The translations under genes and the position numbers were made by a program. From JAAYYY01 sp964579295 (GTDB lineage: Bacteria; Chloroflexota; Anaerolineae; Promineifilales; Promineifilaceae): a stretch of 64,000 bases of DNA. Of this stretch, positions 7,711 through 15,459 are shown in pieces. Position 1 is the stretch's first letter, and each line of letters starts with the position of its first letter. The stretch spans positions 186,001 to 250,000 of the forward strand of contig CAZOGK010000001.1 in NCBI GenBank assembly GCA_964579295.1, given 5' to 3'. The notes beneath the pieces are model-generated. The model worked only from the letters and a program-made list of their open reading frames with translations, was not told the DNA's origin and searched no databases.

Positions 7711-8721
7711 TCAGAAAACTGCCTCGCAGTGCGGGCAGCTCGTGGCTTCGGCGCCGACCTCCTGTCCACAGGCTGGGCAGGCCAGCTCGAATTCAGCGCC
7801 GCACTGGGCACAGCGAATGTCTTCGTCGGCCAGCGGCGCCCGGCAATTAGGGCAGAACTGTTGCCCGCAGTGGGGGCAGGCGTCGCTAGCGGCAGGCCAG
7901 GAGCGCCCGCATTGCGGACAGTGACCGTTGCTCGCCGTTAGCGTAATTCTGGCTGCCGCCGGTTCTTGCCCACAGCGCGGGCAGGCGCGCTCCTCATCGG
8001 CCAGCGCCAGCTGGCAGCGCGGGCAGACGCGCGCCCCACAGTGGGCGCAATCGCCCGCCAGCGGATCGAATGGCCGCCCGCATCCCGGGCAGGCCAACAG
8101 GCGCACGTTCCGGCCCCCGACCACCACCACGTGCGCCACGGTCACCGGCGGGCGCACGGCGACCTCCGGTTCGCGCCCGCACGACGGGCAGGGCGCCAGT
8201 CCGTCCGGCAGCGCTGTCCCGCAGTCCGTGCAGTAACGAGGAAACAGGGCCTGGCAGTTAGGACAGACTTCTGTGCCCGTTGCCAGCTCGAAGCTGCAGA
8301 GCGGGCAGTCGAAGTAGAGCGGCAGGCGGCAGTGTGGGCACAGCTCGTCCTCCGCGCCCACTGCTTCGCCGCAGCGCGGGCATAGCTCCTGGCCACACTC
8401 GCGGCAGAAGCCTTCCGGCAGGTATAGCGGTTCGCCACAGGCAGGGCAAGGGCGCAGCTCATCGTCCTCCGCAGCGGCGGCAGCCAGCGCGGCAGCGCCA
8501 AAAGCCAGGCCGCATCCGGGGCAGAGATCGGCGTCGGCCGGCAGCACGGCTTCACAGCGCGGGCACAGCAGGTCGAACTCGGCGCCGCATCCGGGGCAGG
8601 CTGGCGCCAGGGGCTCCAGCGCCGTCCCGCATTCAGGGCAAAACTCCTGCCCGCAAGCGGGGCAGATATCGCTGCCTGGGTCGAGGCGTTCCTCACAGGC
8701 AGGACATAAGAAATCAGTCAT
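7711..8721 (-). CDS. protein of twelve tandem zinc ribbons
   Basis: A 336-residue protein made almost entirely of zinc knuckles. I count 24 CxxC motifs, which pair into 12 rubredoxin/double-zinc-ribbon-like units, for example CPACEERLDPGSDICPACG and CPRCGEAVGAEDELCPHC. One longer spacer at about 175-205 (PEVAVRPPVTVAHVVVVGG) splits the array into two blocks. There is no signal peptide or membrane segment and no enzymatic domain. ATG 8721 is preferred over TTG 8736 because GGAG lies 9 nt upstream. Such arrays are generally protein- or nucleic-acid-binding scaffolds; the function here is unknown. Its downstream neighbour folE is a zinc enzyme, so a zinc-related role is possible but speculative. 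Confidence 0.85.
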   Translation of the reverse strand: MTDFLCPACEERLDPGSDICPACGQEFCPECGTALEPLAPACPGCGAEFDLLCPRCEAVLPADADLCPGCGLAFGAAALAAAAAEDDELRPCPACGEPLYLPEGFCRECGQELCPRCGEAVGAEDELCPHCRLPLYFDCPLCSFELATGTEVCPNCQALFPRYCTDCGTALPDGLAPCPSCGREPEVAVRPPVTVAHVVVVGGRNVRLLACPGCGRPFDPLAGDCAHCGARVCPRCQLALADEERACPRCGQEPAAARITLTASNGHCPQCGRSWPAASDACPHCGQQFCPNCRAPLADEDIRCAQCGAEFELACPACGQEVGAEATSCPHCEAVF

Positions 8722-8851
8722 CGACGGTAACTCCAACCGGTAGGGAAGCCGGACCTATCCGCCAGCGTCAGAATAAGGCCATATGATAGCAGGGTAGCAC
8801 AAAAACGATATTAGTGAAGCAACCCGGCGCCAATCGCCAGCCGGCGCCGCA

Positions 8852-9571
8852 TCAGGCTACGACTTCGTTGACGTGGCTCGCCTTCTTGTCGAAGGCGGCC
8901 TGCAGCGCTTCGTAGTCGGCGCGCGACAGCGGCTCACCCGGACCTTGCTGTCTCAGATAGCCGCGTAGCTTGGTGTAATGCATCGCCGGAATAGCAGACG
9001 CGTGCAGGTCGAGATCGGCGATATTCTTGCTGGTGAAGACGATGATCGCGCCGATAGGCACTTCCTCAACCTGCGGCGCCTCCCGGCTGATGTAGGCGGC
9101 GAGCGCCCGCACCTCGCGTTCGGCCTCTTTGGTGGGGTTGCCCAGCGACTCCTGACTGAAGAAGCGGCGCAGAATGCTGACGCCGCGCTGGCGCCAGCGG
9201 TCGCCTTCCACACTGATACGGCCTACCTGGTATTTCAGGACAAAGACGATGGGCCCGGCGGGCGTCAGCAGGACGTGCGAGGCCGGCAGCAGGAAATGGT
9301 ACATGCGCCCCTGGCGCGCTGCCTTGCGTAGGGCCTGGTCCAGCACCTCGTCGGGCCGCGGATTGCGCATATAGCGATGTGCCAGGTAGAGTCCTACCTG
9401 GGACATGAGCCAGCCAATGGGTAGGGCCAGCACCTGCAGCCAGATAAAGCGCTCCGGGTCGACAAACCCCAGAATCAGGGCGGCGACGAGGAGGAAAAAA
9501 CCGGTGATGCTAATGTATTGGCCCCACTTTTTGAGGCGCAGGATGCGGGCTTCGTCGCGCAGGACAATCAT
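8852..9571 (-). CDS. membrane protein with NERD-like domain
   Basis: A 239-residue protein with two transmembrane helices near the N-terminus (about 20-37 and 42-60), followed by a cytoplasmic domain resembling the nuclease-related domain NERD: VLLTPAGPIVFVLKYQVG at about 107-124, then VPIGAIIVFTSKNIADLDL near 177. In active NERD proteins the strand usually carries an acidic residue before the Lys (ExK); here it reads VLK, so catalysis is doubtful. The start overlaps the fabF stop by 4 bp, implying coupled translation in the plsX-fabF unit. The link with fatty-acid synthesis is unexplained. Confidence 0.65.
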   Translation of the reverse strand: MIVLRDEARILRLKKWGQYISITGFFLLVAALILGFVDPERFIWLQVLALPIGWLMSQVGLYLAHRYMRNPRPDEVLDQALRKAARQGRMYHFLLPASHVLLTPAGPIVFVLKYQVGRISVEGDRWRQRGVSILRRFFSQESLGNPTKEAEREVRALAAYISREAPQVEEVPIGAIIVFTSKNIADLDLHASAIPAMHYTKLRGYLRQQGPGEPLSRADYEALQAAFDKKASHVNEVVA

Positions 9572-10869
9572 GGCGCCGCCTCAGACGCCGGGGCGGCTGG
9601 CCCGTTATCATAGCGGCCCATCACCAGGCAAGCGTTCTGCCCGCCCAGTCCGAAGCTGTTGCTCATGGCCGTGCGGATCGGCGTGCGCCGCGCCGCGTTG
9701 GGCACGTAATCCAGATCACACTCGGGATCGGGGGTCTCATAGTTGATCGTCGGCGGCAGTAAGCCGTCGTGCAGGGCATAGGTACAGAAGATGGCCTCCA
9801 GGGCGCCGGTCCCGCCCATGGCGTGACCCATCACCGACTTGGTGCTGCTCACGGCAATCTCATAGGCGCGCTCGCCGAGCAGGCGCTTAATTGCCAGCGT
9901 TTCCACCTGGTCGTTGACCGGCGTCGAGGAGCCGTGCGCGTTGATGTAGTCAAGGCCGCTGCCGTCCAACCCGGCGTCGGCCAGCGCCCAGCGCATGGCG
10001 CGCAGCGCGCCCTCGCCGTCGGGATCGGGCGCGGCGACGTGAAAAGCGTCGCTGCTGCTGGCATGGCCCAGCACTTCGCCGTAGATGTGGGCGCCGCGCT
10101 GCACAGCCAGGTCCATGCGCTCGAGGACGAGCACGCCGGCGCCTTCGCTAAGGACAAAGCCTTCGCGATTGCGGTCAAACGGCCGAGACGCGCGCGCCGG
10201 GCAGTCGTTATAGCTCGTCGCCAGCGCGCGCATGGCGGTGAAGCCGGCCAGGGCCGCCGGATGAATAAGCCCTTCGACGCCACCGGCCAGGATCAGGTCG
10301 GCAGCGCCGCGCCGAATAAACTCGGCCGCTTCTCCCAGCGCCTGGGTGCCGGTGGCGCACGCGGCGACCACGGTGCTGATCGGGCCGCGCGTGCCCGCCA
10401 GCAGGCTGACGTGGTGGCTGGGCATGTTCGGCAGCGAGGCGCTTAGGGCAAAGGGGTTGACCCGGCCGACGCCGCGCTCGCGCAGGATAGTCATGTTCTC
10501 GTCGGCCTTTTCAAAGCCGCCCATGCCCGTGCCGATGACCACCCCGGTGCGCTCCGTGTCGGGCACGCCGGCGCCGAAGCCGGCCATCTCCAGCGCTTCT
10601 ACCGCAGCGGCCACGGCCAGTTGAGAGGCCCGGGACATGCGCCGCGCTTCCTTAAAATCCATATAGCGGCTCGGATCGAACTCCTTCACCTCGCCGGCAA
10701 TCTGGCAGGGAAAACCATCCGCATCAAACTGGGTGATGCGAGTCACGCCGGAGTTGCCAGCCGCGGCATTGCGCCAGCTCTCCGCGGCGCTGTTGCCGAG
10801 CGGGCTGAGGGCGCCCATGCCCGTAATGACGACCCGGGGCCGTCCGCGGTGATCGAGATAGGGGTCCAT
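9568..10869 (-). CDS. fabF: beta-ketoacyl-ACP synthase II
   Basis: A condensing enzyme of about 433 residues that elongates fatty acids by joining malonyl-ACP to acyl-ACP. It starts RPRVVITGMGALSPLGNSA. The active-site Cys is in VVAACATGTQALGEA, and the two catalytic His are in YINAHGSSTPVND and KSVMGHAMGGTGALE. ATG 10869 matches the family start. GTG 10875, two codons earlier, has better spacing to AAGAGAG, and ATG 10914 would overlap plsX. It follows plsX within 26 nt and overlaps the NERD-like gene, so fatty-acid and phospholipid synthesis genes share one operon. Confidence 0.94.
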   Translation of the reverse strand: MDPYLDHRGRPRVVITGMGALSPLGNSAAESWRNAAAGNSGVTRITQFDADGFPCQIAGEVKEFDPSRYMDFKEARRMSRASQLAVAAAVEALEMAGFGAGVPDTERTGVVIGTGMGGFEKADENMTILRERGVGRVNPFALSASLPNMPSHHVSLLAGTRGPISTVVAACATGTQALGEAAEFIRRGAADLILAGGVEGLIHPAALAGFTAMRALATSYNDCPARASRPFDRNREGFVLSEGAGVLVLERMDLAVQRGAHIYGEVLGHASSSDAFHVAAPDPDGEGALRAMRWALADAGLDGSGLDYINAHGSSTPVNDQVETLAIKRLLGERAYEIAVSSTKSVMGHAMGGTGALEAIFCTYALHDGLLPPTINYETPDPECDLDYVPNAARRTPIRTAMSNSFGLGGQNACLVMGRYDNGPAAPASEAAP

Positions 10870-10894
10870 ACTCACTGGTAGTCTCTCTTGCTGG

Positions 10895-11884
10895 TCAGGT
10901 GGCGGCGACGCCATCGCGAATGGCGGCGACGATATCGTGGATTACAGCCTGCCGCGCCTGGCCGATTGCCTGTTTGATGGCGTAATCGCTGGAGCGCCCG
11001 TGGGCGATGATCACGACGCCGTCGACGCCGAGGAGCGGCGCGCCGCCTACCTCGTCTGGATCGAGCCGCCGCCGCACGCGCGCAAAGGCCGGCTTCGCCA
11101 GCAGCCCGCCGAGCATGGTGCGGGGGCTGCTCTTCATCTCCTCGCGAATCATCGACGACATGTAGGCGGCTATTGCTTCCGCCGTCTTCATGACGATGTT
11201 GCCGGTGAAGCCGTCGGTCACGGCGATGTCCGCCTGGCCGCGCACAAACTCCTTCGGCTCGATGTTGCCCACGTAGTTCAGGGCGCTGCCCGCCAGCAGC
11301 GGGATGGTCTCTTTGATTAGCTCGTTGCCCTTGCCTTCTTCTTCGCCGTTGGAGAGCAGGGCGACGCGTGGGCGGGCAACGCCGCGCACGCGCTCCACGT
11401 AGAGACTACCCATCTGCGCAAACTGCAGTAGGAACTCCGGCCGCACATCGGCATTGGCGCCGTTGTCGATGAGCATCGGGTTGCCCTCGATGGGGAAGAG
11501 GACGCCGAGCGCCGGGCGCTTGATGCCGCGAATACGCCGCAACGTATGCAGCATGGCGACAGCCAGAATGGCGCCGGTGTTGCCCGCGGAGACAAAGGCA
11601 TCGGCCTCGCCCGTCTTGACCAGCTTCAGGCCGACGTGCATCGACGAATCCGGTTTGCCGCGCGACGCCTCGCTGGGGCTGTCGGTCATGGTAATCACCT
11701 CGCTGGCGTGCGTCACGCGCAGGGGGAGGCCGGCCGTGTCGTGTCTGGCCAGCTCGCTCCGCACCCGTGCTTCATCGCCAACGAGGATGATTTCGTCGCG
11801 CCACTCGCGGGCAGCTGCCACCGCCCCCGCCACATCCGGCTGTGGATGGTTGTCGCTGCCCATGGCATCTACGACAATACGCAT
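10895..11884 (-). CDS. plsX: phosphate acyltransferase
   Basis: A 329-residue PlsX, which makes acyl-phosphate from acyl-ACP for phosphatidic acid synthesis. It begins MRIVVDAMGSDNHPQPDVAG, with SAGNTGAILAVAMLHTLRRI and VLFPIEGNPMLIDNGANADV, and a C-terminal GAPLLGVDGVVIIAHGRSS. ATG 11884 is certain from this start and has TTGGAG 6 nt upstream; the frame continues further upstream but without homology. It has its own promoter with a strong hairpin in the leader, and is followed by fabF. Confidence 0.96.
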   Translation of the reverse strand: MRIVVDAMGSDNHPQPDVAGAVAAAREWRDEIILVGDEARVRSELARHDTAGLPLRVTHASEVITMTDSPSEASRGKPDSSMHVGLKLVKTGEADAFVSAGNTGAILAVAMLHTLRRIRGIKRPALGVLFPIEGNPMLIDNGANADVRPEFLLQFAQMGSLYVERVRGVARPRVALLSNGEEEGKGNELIKETIPLLAGSALNYVGNIEPKEFVRGQADIAVTDGFTGNIVMKTAEAIAAYMSSMIREEMKSSPRTMLGGLLAKPAFARVRRRLDPDEVGGAPLLGVDGVVIIAHGRSSDYAIKQAIGQARQAVIHDIVAAIRDGVAAT

Positions 11885-11918
11885 GGTGCTCCAAGAATGG
11901 TTGTCAGGATACACACGA

Positions 11919-11942
11919 CGAGGCGGGCTGCGGCCCGCCTCG
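11919..11942 (-). promoter_or_regulatory. GC-rich hairpin in the plsX leader
   Basis: CGAGGCGGGC (11919-11928) and GCCCGCCTCG (11933-11942) form a perfect 10-bp stem with a 4-nt loop. It lies just downstream of the predicted plsX start site and has no T run, so it is not an ordinary terminator. It may protect the mRNA 5' end or affect translation. Confidence 0.5.
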
Positions 11943-11952
11943 CCGAGGCCAG

Positions 11953-11980
11953 ATTCTATCCCGGCACAGGTGAATGTCAA
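11953..11980 (-). promoter_or_regulatory. plsX promoter
   Basis: On the minus strand TTGACA (11980-11975) and TAGAAT (11958-11953) are separated by 16 nt. Transcription would start near 11946, giving a leader of about 60 nt that contains the hairpin. Confidence 0.75.
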
Positions 11981-11986
11981 ACCAGC

Positions 11987-12019
11987 AAAAAGCGCGCGCC
12001 AGGCTGACCCGGCGCGCGC
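11987..12019 (-). terminator. ssb terminator
   Basis: GCGCGCGCC (11992-12000) and GGCGCGCGC (12011-12019) form a 9-bp GC stem. On the minus strand it is followed by TTTTT, just upstream of the plsX promoter, separating ssb from plsX. Confidence 0.85.
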
Positions 12020-12054
12020 TTGCGACACTTATCTATGCGGTTGTGTGGGGCTGC

Positions 12055-12492
12055 CTAGAAGGGGATGTCGTCCTCTTCCTGCGCAGCGCGGCCGCCGGAT
12101 TCAAAAGAGTCATCACCTTCAAGACCGCCCTCATAACCGTCTTCCCGGCCGCCCAGGAAGCGGAAATTATCAGCACGGATTTCAAACGAGGCGCGGGCCG
12201 TACCATCCTGACCGGTCCACATCCTCGGTCCACCCGTCTCACGGTCCGGTGTTAAGACGCCCTCCACCAGTACGCGGCGCCCCTTGCTGAGGTACTGGTT
12301 TGCCGTCTCGGCCTGTTTGCCCCAAACACTGACCCGGAACCAGGTGGTTTCATCCACTTTCTGACCACTCTGCCGATCTGTCCAGCTACGGTTCGTTGCG
12401 ACGCTGAAACTGGTAACGGCCGTACCATCAGGCATGTATCGCATCTGCGGATCACCACCGAGGTTCCCAATAATGATCACTTTCTGGTACAT
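12055..12492 (-). CDS. ssb: single-stranded DNA-binding protein
   Basis: A 145-residue SSB with the OB-fold sequence MYQKVIIIGNLGGDPQMRYM, then TTWFRVSVWGKQAETANQYL and KGRRVLVEGVL. A short Gly/acidic linker leads to the EEDDIPF tail that recruits partner proteins. It coats single-stranded DNA as a tetramer in replication and repair. GAAGGAG 9 nt upstream supports the ATG. The gene stands alone between a terminator and two possible promoters. Confidence 0.97.
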   Translation of the reverse strand: MYQKVIIIGNLGGDPQMRYMPDGTAVTSFSVATNRSWTDRQSGQKVDETTWFRVSVWGKQAETANQYLSKGRRVLVEGVLTPDRETGGPRMWTGQDGTARASFEIRADNFRFLGGREDGYEGGLEGDDSFESGGRAAQEEDDIPF

Positions 12493-12540
12493 CGTTTCTC
12501 TCCTTCAATCTGGCAGTGGAATCACGCTACGTCCCAGACG

Positions 12541-12568
12541 ATCCTAACAGTTTTGGCATCATTGCCAA
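12541..12568 (-). promoter_or_regulatory. possible proximal ssb promoter
   Basis: On the minus strand TTGGCA (12568-12563) and TAGGAT (12546-12541) are 16 nt apart. The -35 hexamer is half of a TTGGCA/TGCCAA inverted repeat. Transcription would give a leader of about 42 nt. Confidence 0.4.
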
Positions 12569-12631
12569 CTCAACTGCATCGCCCGTTTAGCCTTTGTCTT
12601 ACCACTGCCAACCGGTGTATAAGACCCCTAC

Positions 12632-12660
12632 AGTATAGCACAAATGTTCGCGGCTGCCTA
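12632..12660 (-). promoter_or_regulatory. possible distal ssb promoter
   Basis: On the minus strand TAGGCA (12660-12655) and TATACT (12637-12632) are 17 nt apart. It would give a leader of about 130 nt. Either this or the proximal site could drive ssb. Confidence 0.4.
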
Positions 12661-12723
12661 TACTTTCCGCCATTTTTTAAGGCCAGTTAACAGCGTCGGA
12701 GGGCCGCCACGACGGGGAGTAAG

Positions 12724-12753
12724 CGGAGGGGCAGGACAGCGCCTACCCCTCCG
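12724..12753 (-). terminator. hairpin after glutamate dehydrogenase
   Basis: CGGAGGGG (12724-12731) and CCCCTCCG (12746-12753) form an 8-bp stem that extends inward by three more pairs past one mismatch. It lies 23 nt after the dehydrogenase stop. There is no T run, so termination may be weak or factor-assisted. Confidence 0.5.
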
Positions 12754-12776
12754 ACCCGCCTGGAGGTGGTGCTCCG

Positions 12777-14027
12777 TTACACCCACCCGCGCAGGCGTAC
12801 CGCCTGCGCTACGCGATCGACGGCCACCAGATAGGCCGCCACGCGATTGGGCACGTTCTTTTGCTGGGCCATATTGTGCACGGCATGGAAAGCCGTGGTC
12901 ATGCTGCGGTCCAGCCGCTCCTGCACCTGCTCCGCATCCCAGTAGAACTGGTAACCATTCTGCACCATTTCGAAGTAGGAAACGGTGACGCCGCCCGCGT
13001 TGCAGAGGAAGTCGGGGATGATGTACACGCCCTTGTCGTTGAACACGTCGTCTGCTTCCGGCGTGGTTGGGCCATTGGCCAGCTCGGCGATGACGCGGGC
13101 CTTAATCCTGTCGGCGTTCTGGCCCGTCAGCTGGTTCTCGATGGCCGCGGGAATGAGCACGTCCACGTCCATCTCCAGCAGCTCGGCGTTGGAGATGGCG
13201 TCCCCATCACGATAGCCGGGGATGCGGCCGGTCTCCGCCATATGGGCTGAGACATCTTCATAAGCGAAGCCATTGGCGTTATACATGGCGCCGAACTCGT
13301 CGCCGAGGGCGACGACCTTCAGGCCGAGGATCTGCGTGGCAAGCTGGTGGGCGTAGGAGCCGACGTTGCCGTAGCCCTGGATAGCGCAGGTGGCTCCTTC
13401 CATGTTCATGCCCAACACCTTTGCCGTCTCGCGGATGGTAACAATGCCGCCCATCGCCGTCGCCGGCGGCCGGCCCGCCGATCCGCCGAGGGCCAGCGGC
13501 TTGCCCGTGATGACGCCCGGCTCCTTGTGGCCGACCAGCGTCTCGTACTCGTCGAGCATCCAGGACATGATTTGCGCGTTGGTGTTGACGTCCGGGGCGG
13601 GCGAATCCTTGAACAGGCCCACCGAGTTGTAGATAGCGCGCATATAACCGCGGCTCAACCGCTCCAGCTCGCCCCGTGACAGCTCGCGCGGGTTGCAGAC
13701 CACGCCGCCCTTGCCGCCGCCGAGAGGCAGGTCGGCTACCGCCGTCTTCCACGTCATCCAGGCGGCGAGGGCGCGCACTGTGTCAATCGTTTCGTCCGGG
13801 TGAAAGCGAATGCCGCCCTTTGCCGGGCCGCGCGCGTCATTATACTGCACGCGAAAAGCCTGAAAGGTACGGGTGCTGCCGTCGTCCATCCGTACCGGGA
13901 TGGTGAAATGAAATTCGCGCATCGGCTGGCGCAGGAACGCGTGCATATCCGGATCAAGCTGGAGCACGGCGGCGGCGTCGTCCAGCTGCGCCTGAGCGAT
14001 AGCGAATGGATTCAGGTTCTCAGTCAT
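12777..14027 (-). CDS. gdhA: Glu/Leu/Phe/Val dehydrogenase, probably glutamate dehydrogenase
   Basis: A 416-residue NAD(P)-dependent dehydrogenase interconverting glutamate and 2-oxoglutarate plus ammonia. The substrate domain carries RGPAKGGIRFHPDET and ADLPLGGGKGGVVCNP, with the catalytic Lys in the GGGKGG region. An Asp-containing FKDSPAPDVNTNAQIMSWM follows. The dinucleotide fold has AIQGYGNVGSYAHQLA, and the C-terminal block is IPDFLCNAGGVTVSYFE. The length fits the hexameric GDH-like type, not the 450-residue NADP form. Leucine or valine specificity cannot be excluded from sequence alone. AAGGGAG lies 11 nt before ATG 14027. It is monocistronic, with a dyad in the promoter region. Confidence 0.92.
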   Translation of the reverse strand: MTENLNPFAIAQAQLDDAAAVLQLDPDMHAFLRQPMREFHFTIPVRMDDGSTRTFQAFRVQYNDARGPAKGGIRFHPDETIDTVRALAAWMTWKTAVADLPLGGGKGGVVCNPRELSRGELERLSRGYMRAIYNSVGLFKDSPAPDVNTNAQIMSWMLDEYETLVGHKEPGVITGKPLALGGSAGRPPATAMGGIVTIRETAKVLGMNMEGATCAIQGYGNVGSYAHQLATQILGLKVVALGDEFGAMYNANGFAYEDVSAHMAETGRIPGYRDGDAISNAELLEMDVDVLIPAAIENQLTGQNADRIKARVIAELANGPTTPEADDVFNDKGVYIIPDFLCNAGGVTVSYFEMVQNGYQFYWDAEQVQERLDRSMTTAFHAVHNMAQQKNVPNRVAAYLVAVDRVAQAVRLRGWV

Positions 14028-14103
14028 GGATTGCGTTTCTCCCTTGTTAGCATCAGATTATGGGCACAGGTGCGGCACGATTTCCGGCTTGCCCTTGCTA
14101 GTG

Positions 14104-14141
14104 ATTTTATCCAATGTCAGGGACTGGCCTCTATGACATTG
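14104..14141 (-). promoter_or_regulatory. gdhA promoter region with operator-like dyad
   Basis: On the minus strand a -10-like TAAAAT lies at 14109-14104, with no good -35. Just upstream, CAATGTCA (14112-14119) and TGACATTG (14134-14141) form a perfect 8-bp inverted repeat with centres 22 bp apart, two helical turns, covering the expected -35 region. TTGTGCACAA at 14139-14148 is a further palindrome. This looks like a binding site for a dimeric regulator; the regulator is unknown. Confidence 0.5.
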
Positions 14142-14257
14142 TGCACAAAATTCTAACACCTTTGTCACATCTTGCGAGTTTGGCGACGCGAACGGCTGCA
14201 ACGGCTCTGTTCCGCCGGAATGCGCCGCTCCAGCCCCTGAGAAAAGCGCTAACAAAG

Positions 14258-14286
14258 TTGCCCGGCGCCACCCGCCGTGTTAAGAT
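14258..14286 (+). promoter_or_regulatory. tRNA-Gln promoter
   Basis: TTGCCC (14258-14263) and TAAGAT (14281-14286) are 17 nt apart, ending 11 nt before the tRNA. Confidence 0.6.
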
Positions 14287-14297
14287 CCATCCGCTGG

Positions 14298-14371
14298 TGG
14301 GGTGTCGCCAAGTGGCCTAAGGCGCCGGACTTTGAATCCGGTATTCGTAGGTTCGAATCCTACCACCCCAG
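14298..14371 (+). tRNA. tRNA-Gln (anticodon TTG)
   Basis: Acceptor arms TGGGGTG and CACCCCA pair. The anticodon arm CCGGA-CTTTGAA-TCCGG gives anticodon TTG, and the T arm is GTAGG-TTCGAAT-CCTAC. The discriminator is G and CCA is not encoded. It is followed at once by a terminator. Confidence 0.95.
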
Positions 14372-14377
14372 CTGCTT

Positions 14378-14405
14378 AGGGGCGTTCGGCGAGCGCCCCT
14401 TTTTT
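14378..14405 (+). terminator. tRNA-Gln terminator
   Basis: AGGGGCG (14378-14384) and CGCCCCT (14394-14400) form a stem followed by a run of T to 14405, 7 nt after the tRNA. Confidence 0.85.
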
Positions 14406-14421
14406 GTGAAGGGAACCGCCG

Positions 14422-15456
14422 ATGACTGTTGCCGCCGTTCTCCTCGCCGCGGGTCACGGCGCCCGCATGAACTCCAAGACGCAGAAGGTACTGCACCCGG
14501 TGGGCGGGCTGCCGATGATCGAGCATGCCTTTGCGGCGGCTGAAGCGGTGGCCGGGCTCAAGCCGGTGGTCGTCGTCGGCGGCGGTGAAGATGGCGTGCG
14601 CCGGCTGCTTGGCGCGCGGGCCACTTACGCCGTTCAGGAAGAGCGGCTGGGAACGGGCCACGCGACGATGATGGCTGCCGAGGCGCTGCGCGGGCATGCC
14701 CTGCAGGTCGTCGTCACGTATGGTGATATGCCGCTGCTGCGCGCCCGCTCGTTGGCCGGCCTGGTAGAGCGACAGGCGCAGAGTGGCGCGGCCATCGTCA
14801 TGCTCACCATCATGGGCGACCCGGACTCCAGCTTTGGCCGGGTGATTCGTGCGGCCGATGGCGGCGTGGCCGAGATTGTCGAGGTGGCCGAAGCGCGCCA
14901 GCGCGCGAATAGCGCGGAGCTGCTGGCCGTACGCGAGCTGAATGCCGGCGTCTACTGCTGCGACGGGCCGTGGCTTTGGGAGAACCTGCCCGCGCTGCCC
15001 CTGCGCCAGGCCCGTGACGGAGAGGAATACTACCTCACCGACATGGTGGCGCTGGCTGTTGCCCAGGGGCGGCGCGTGGAAGCCGTCGTCGGCGACGACC
15101 CCGACGAGTTTCTGGGCGCTGGCACGCGCGCCGAGCTGGTCGCCGTGGAAAAAGCCTTTCGCCGCCGCGCTAACCGGCGCTGGCTGGAGGCTGGCGTGAC
15201 CCTGGTCGATCCCGATTCGACCTACATCGACCCGCACGTTGCCATTGGGCAGGATACGGTTATCTGGCCGAATAGCTATATCCAGGGCCGAAGTGTGGTC
15301 GGCGCCGATTGTGTAATTGGCCCGAATGCCGTGCTACGTGATGCGCAGGTTGGCAATGGCTGCACGGTCGAGCAGGCGGTCGTCGAAAACGCGGTTGTTG
15401 CCGATGGCGCTCGCCTGCCCCCATTTACCTACCTGCACGGAGAAGAGGAGCAGTAG
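14422..15456 (+). CDS. short GlmU-like UDP-GlcNAc pyrophosphorylase
   Basis: A 344-residue protein whose first 230 residues match the GlmU uridylyltransferase: LAAGHGARMNSKTQKVLHPV, AVQEERLGTGHATMMAAEAL, TYGDMPLL, and EYYLTDMVALAVAQGRRVEA. It then enters a left-handed beta-helix of about six hexapeptide turns (about 255-335: HVAIGQDTVIWPN, SVVGADCVIGPNAVL). It ends where full GlmU (about 456 residues) continues to the acetyltransferase site. The GDFVEIK and NIGAGTI region that binds acetyl-CoA is missing. It therefore probably makes UDP-GlcNAc from GlcNAc-1-phosphate but cannot acetylate glucosamine-1-phosphate. The stop is a normal TAG 3 nt before cdd. Confidence 0.85.
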   Translation: MTVAAVLLAAGHGARMNSKTQKVLHPVGGLPMIEHAFAAAEAVAGLKPVVVVGGGEDGVRRLLGARATYAVQEERLGTGHATMMAAEALRGHALQVVVTYGDMPLLRARSLAGLVERQAQSGAAIVMLTIMGDPDSSFGRVIRAADGGVAEIVEVAEARQRANSAELLAVRELNAGVYCCDGPWLWENLPALPLRQARDGEEYYLTDMVALAVAQGRRVEAVVGDDPDEFLGAGTRAELVAVEKAFRRRANRRWLEAGVTLVDPDSTYIDPHVAIGQDTVIWPNSYIQGRSVVGADCVIGPNAVLRDAQVGNGCTVEQAVVENAVVADGARLPPFTYLHGEEEQ

Positions 15457-15459
15457 ACC

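Noticed and set aside
7711..8721. Regularly spaced short repeats that could suggest a CRISPR-like array
   Set aside because: They are diverged coding repeats of CxxC knuckles in one open frame, with no identical repeats or unique spacers.
14058..14255. A 65-codon minus-strand frame with a CxxCH haem-like motif upstream of gdhA
   Set aside because: It covers the gdhA promoter and dyad, has no signal peptide or ribosome site, and ends in PHLCP without a cytochrome fold.
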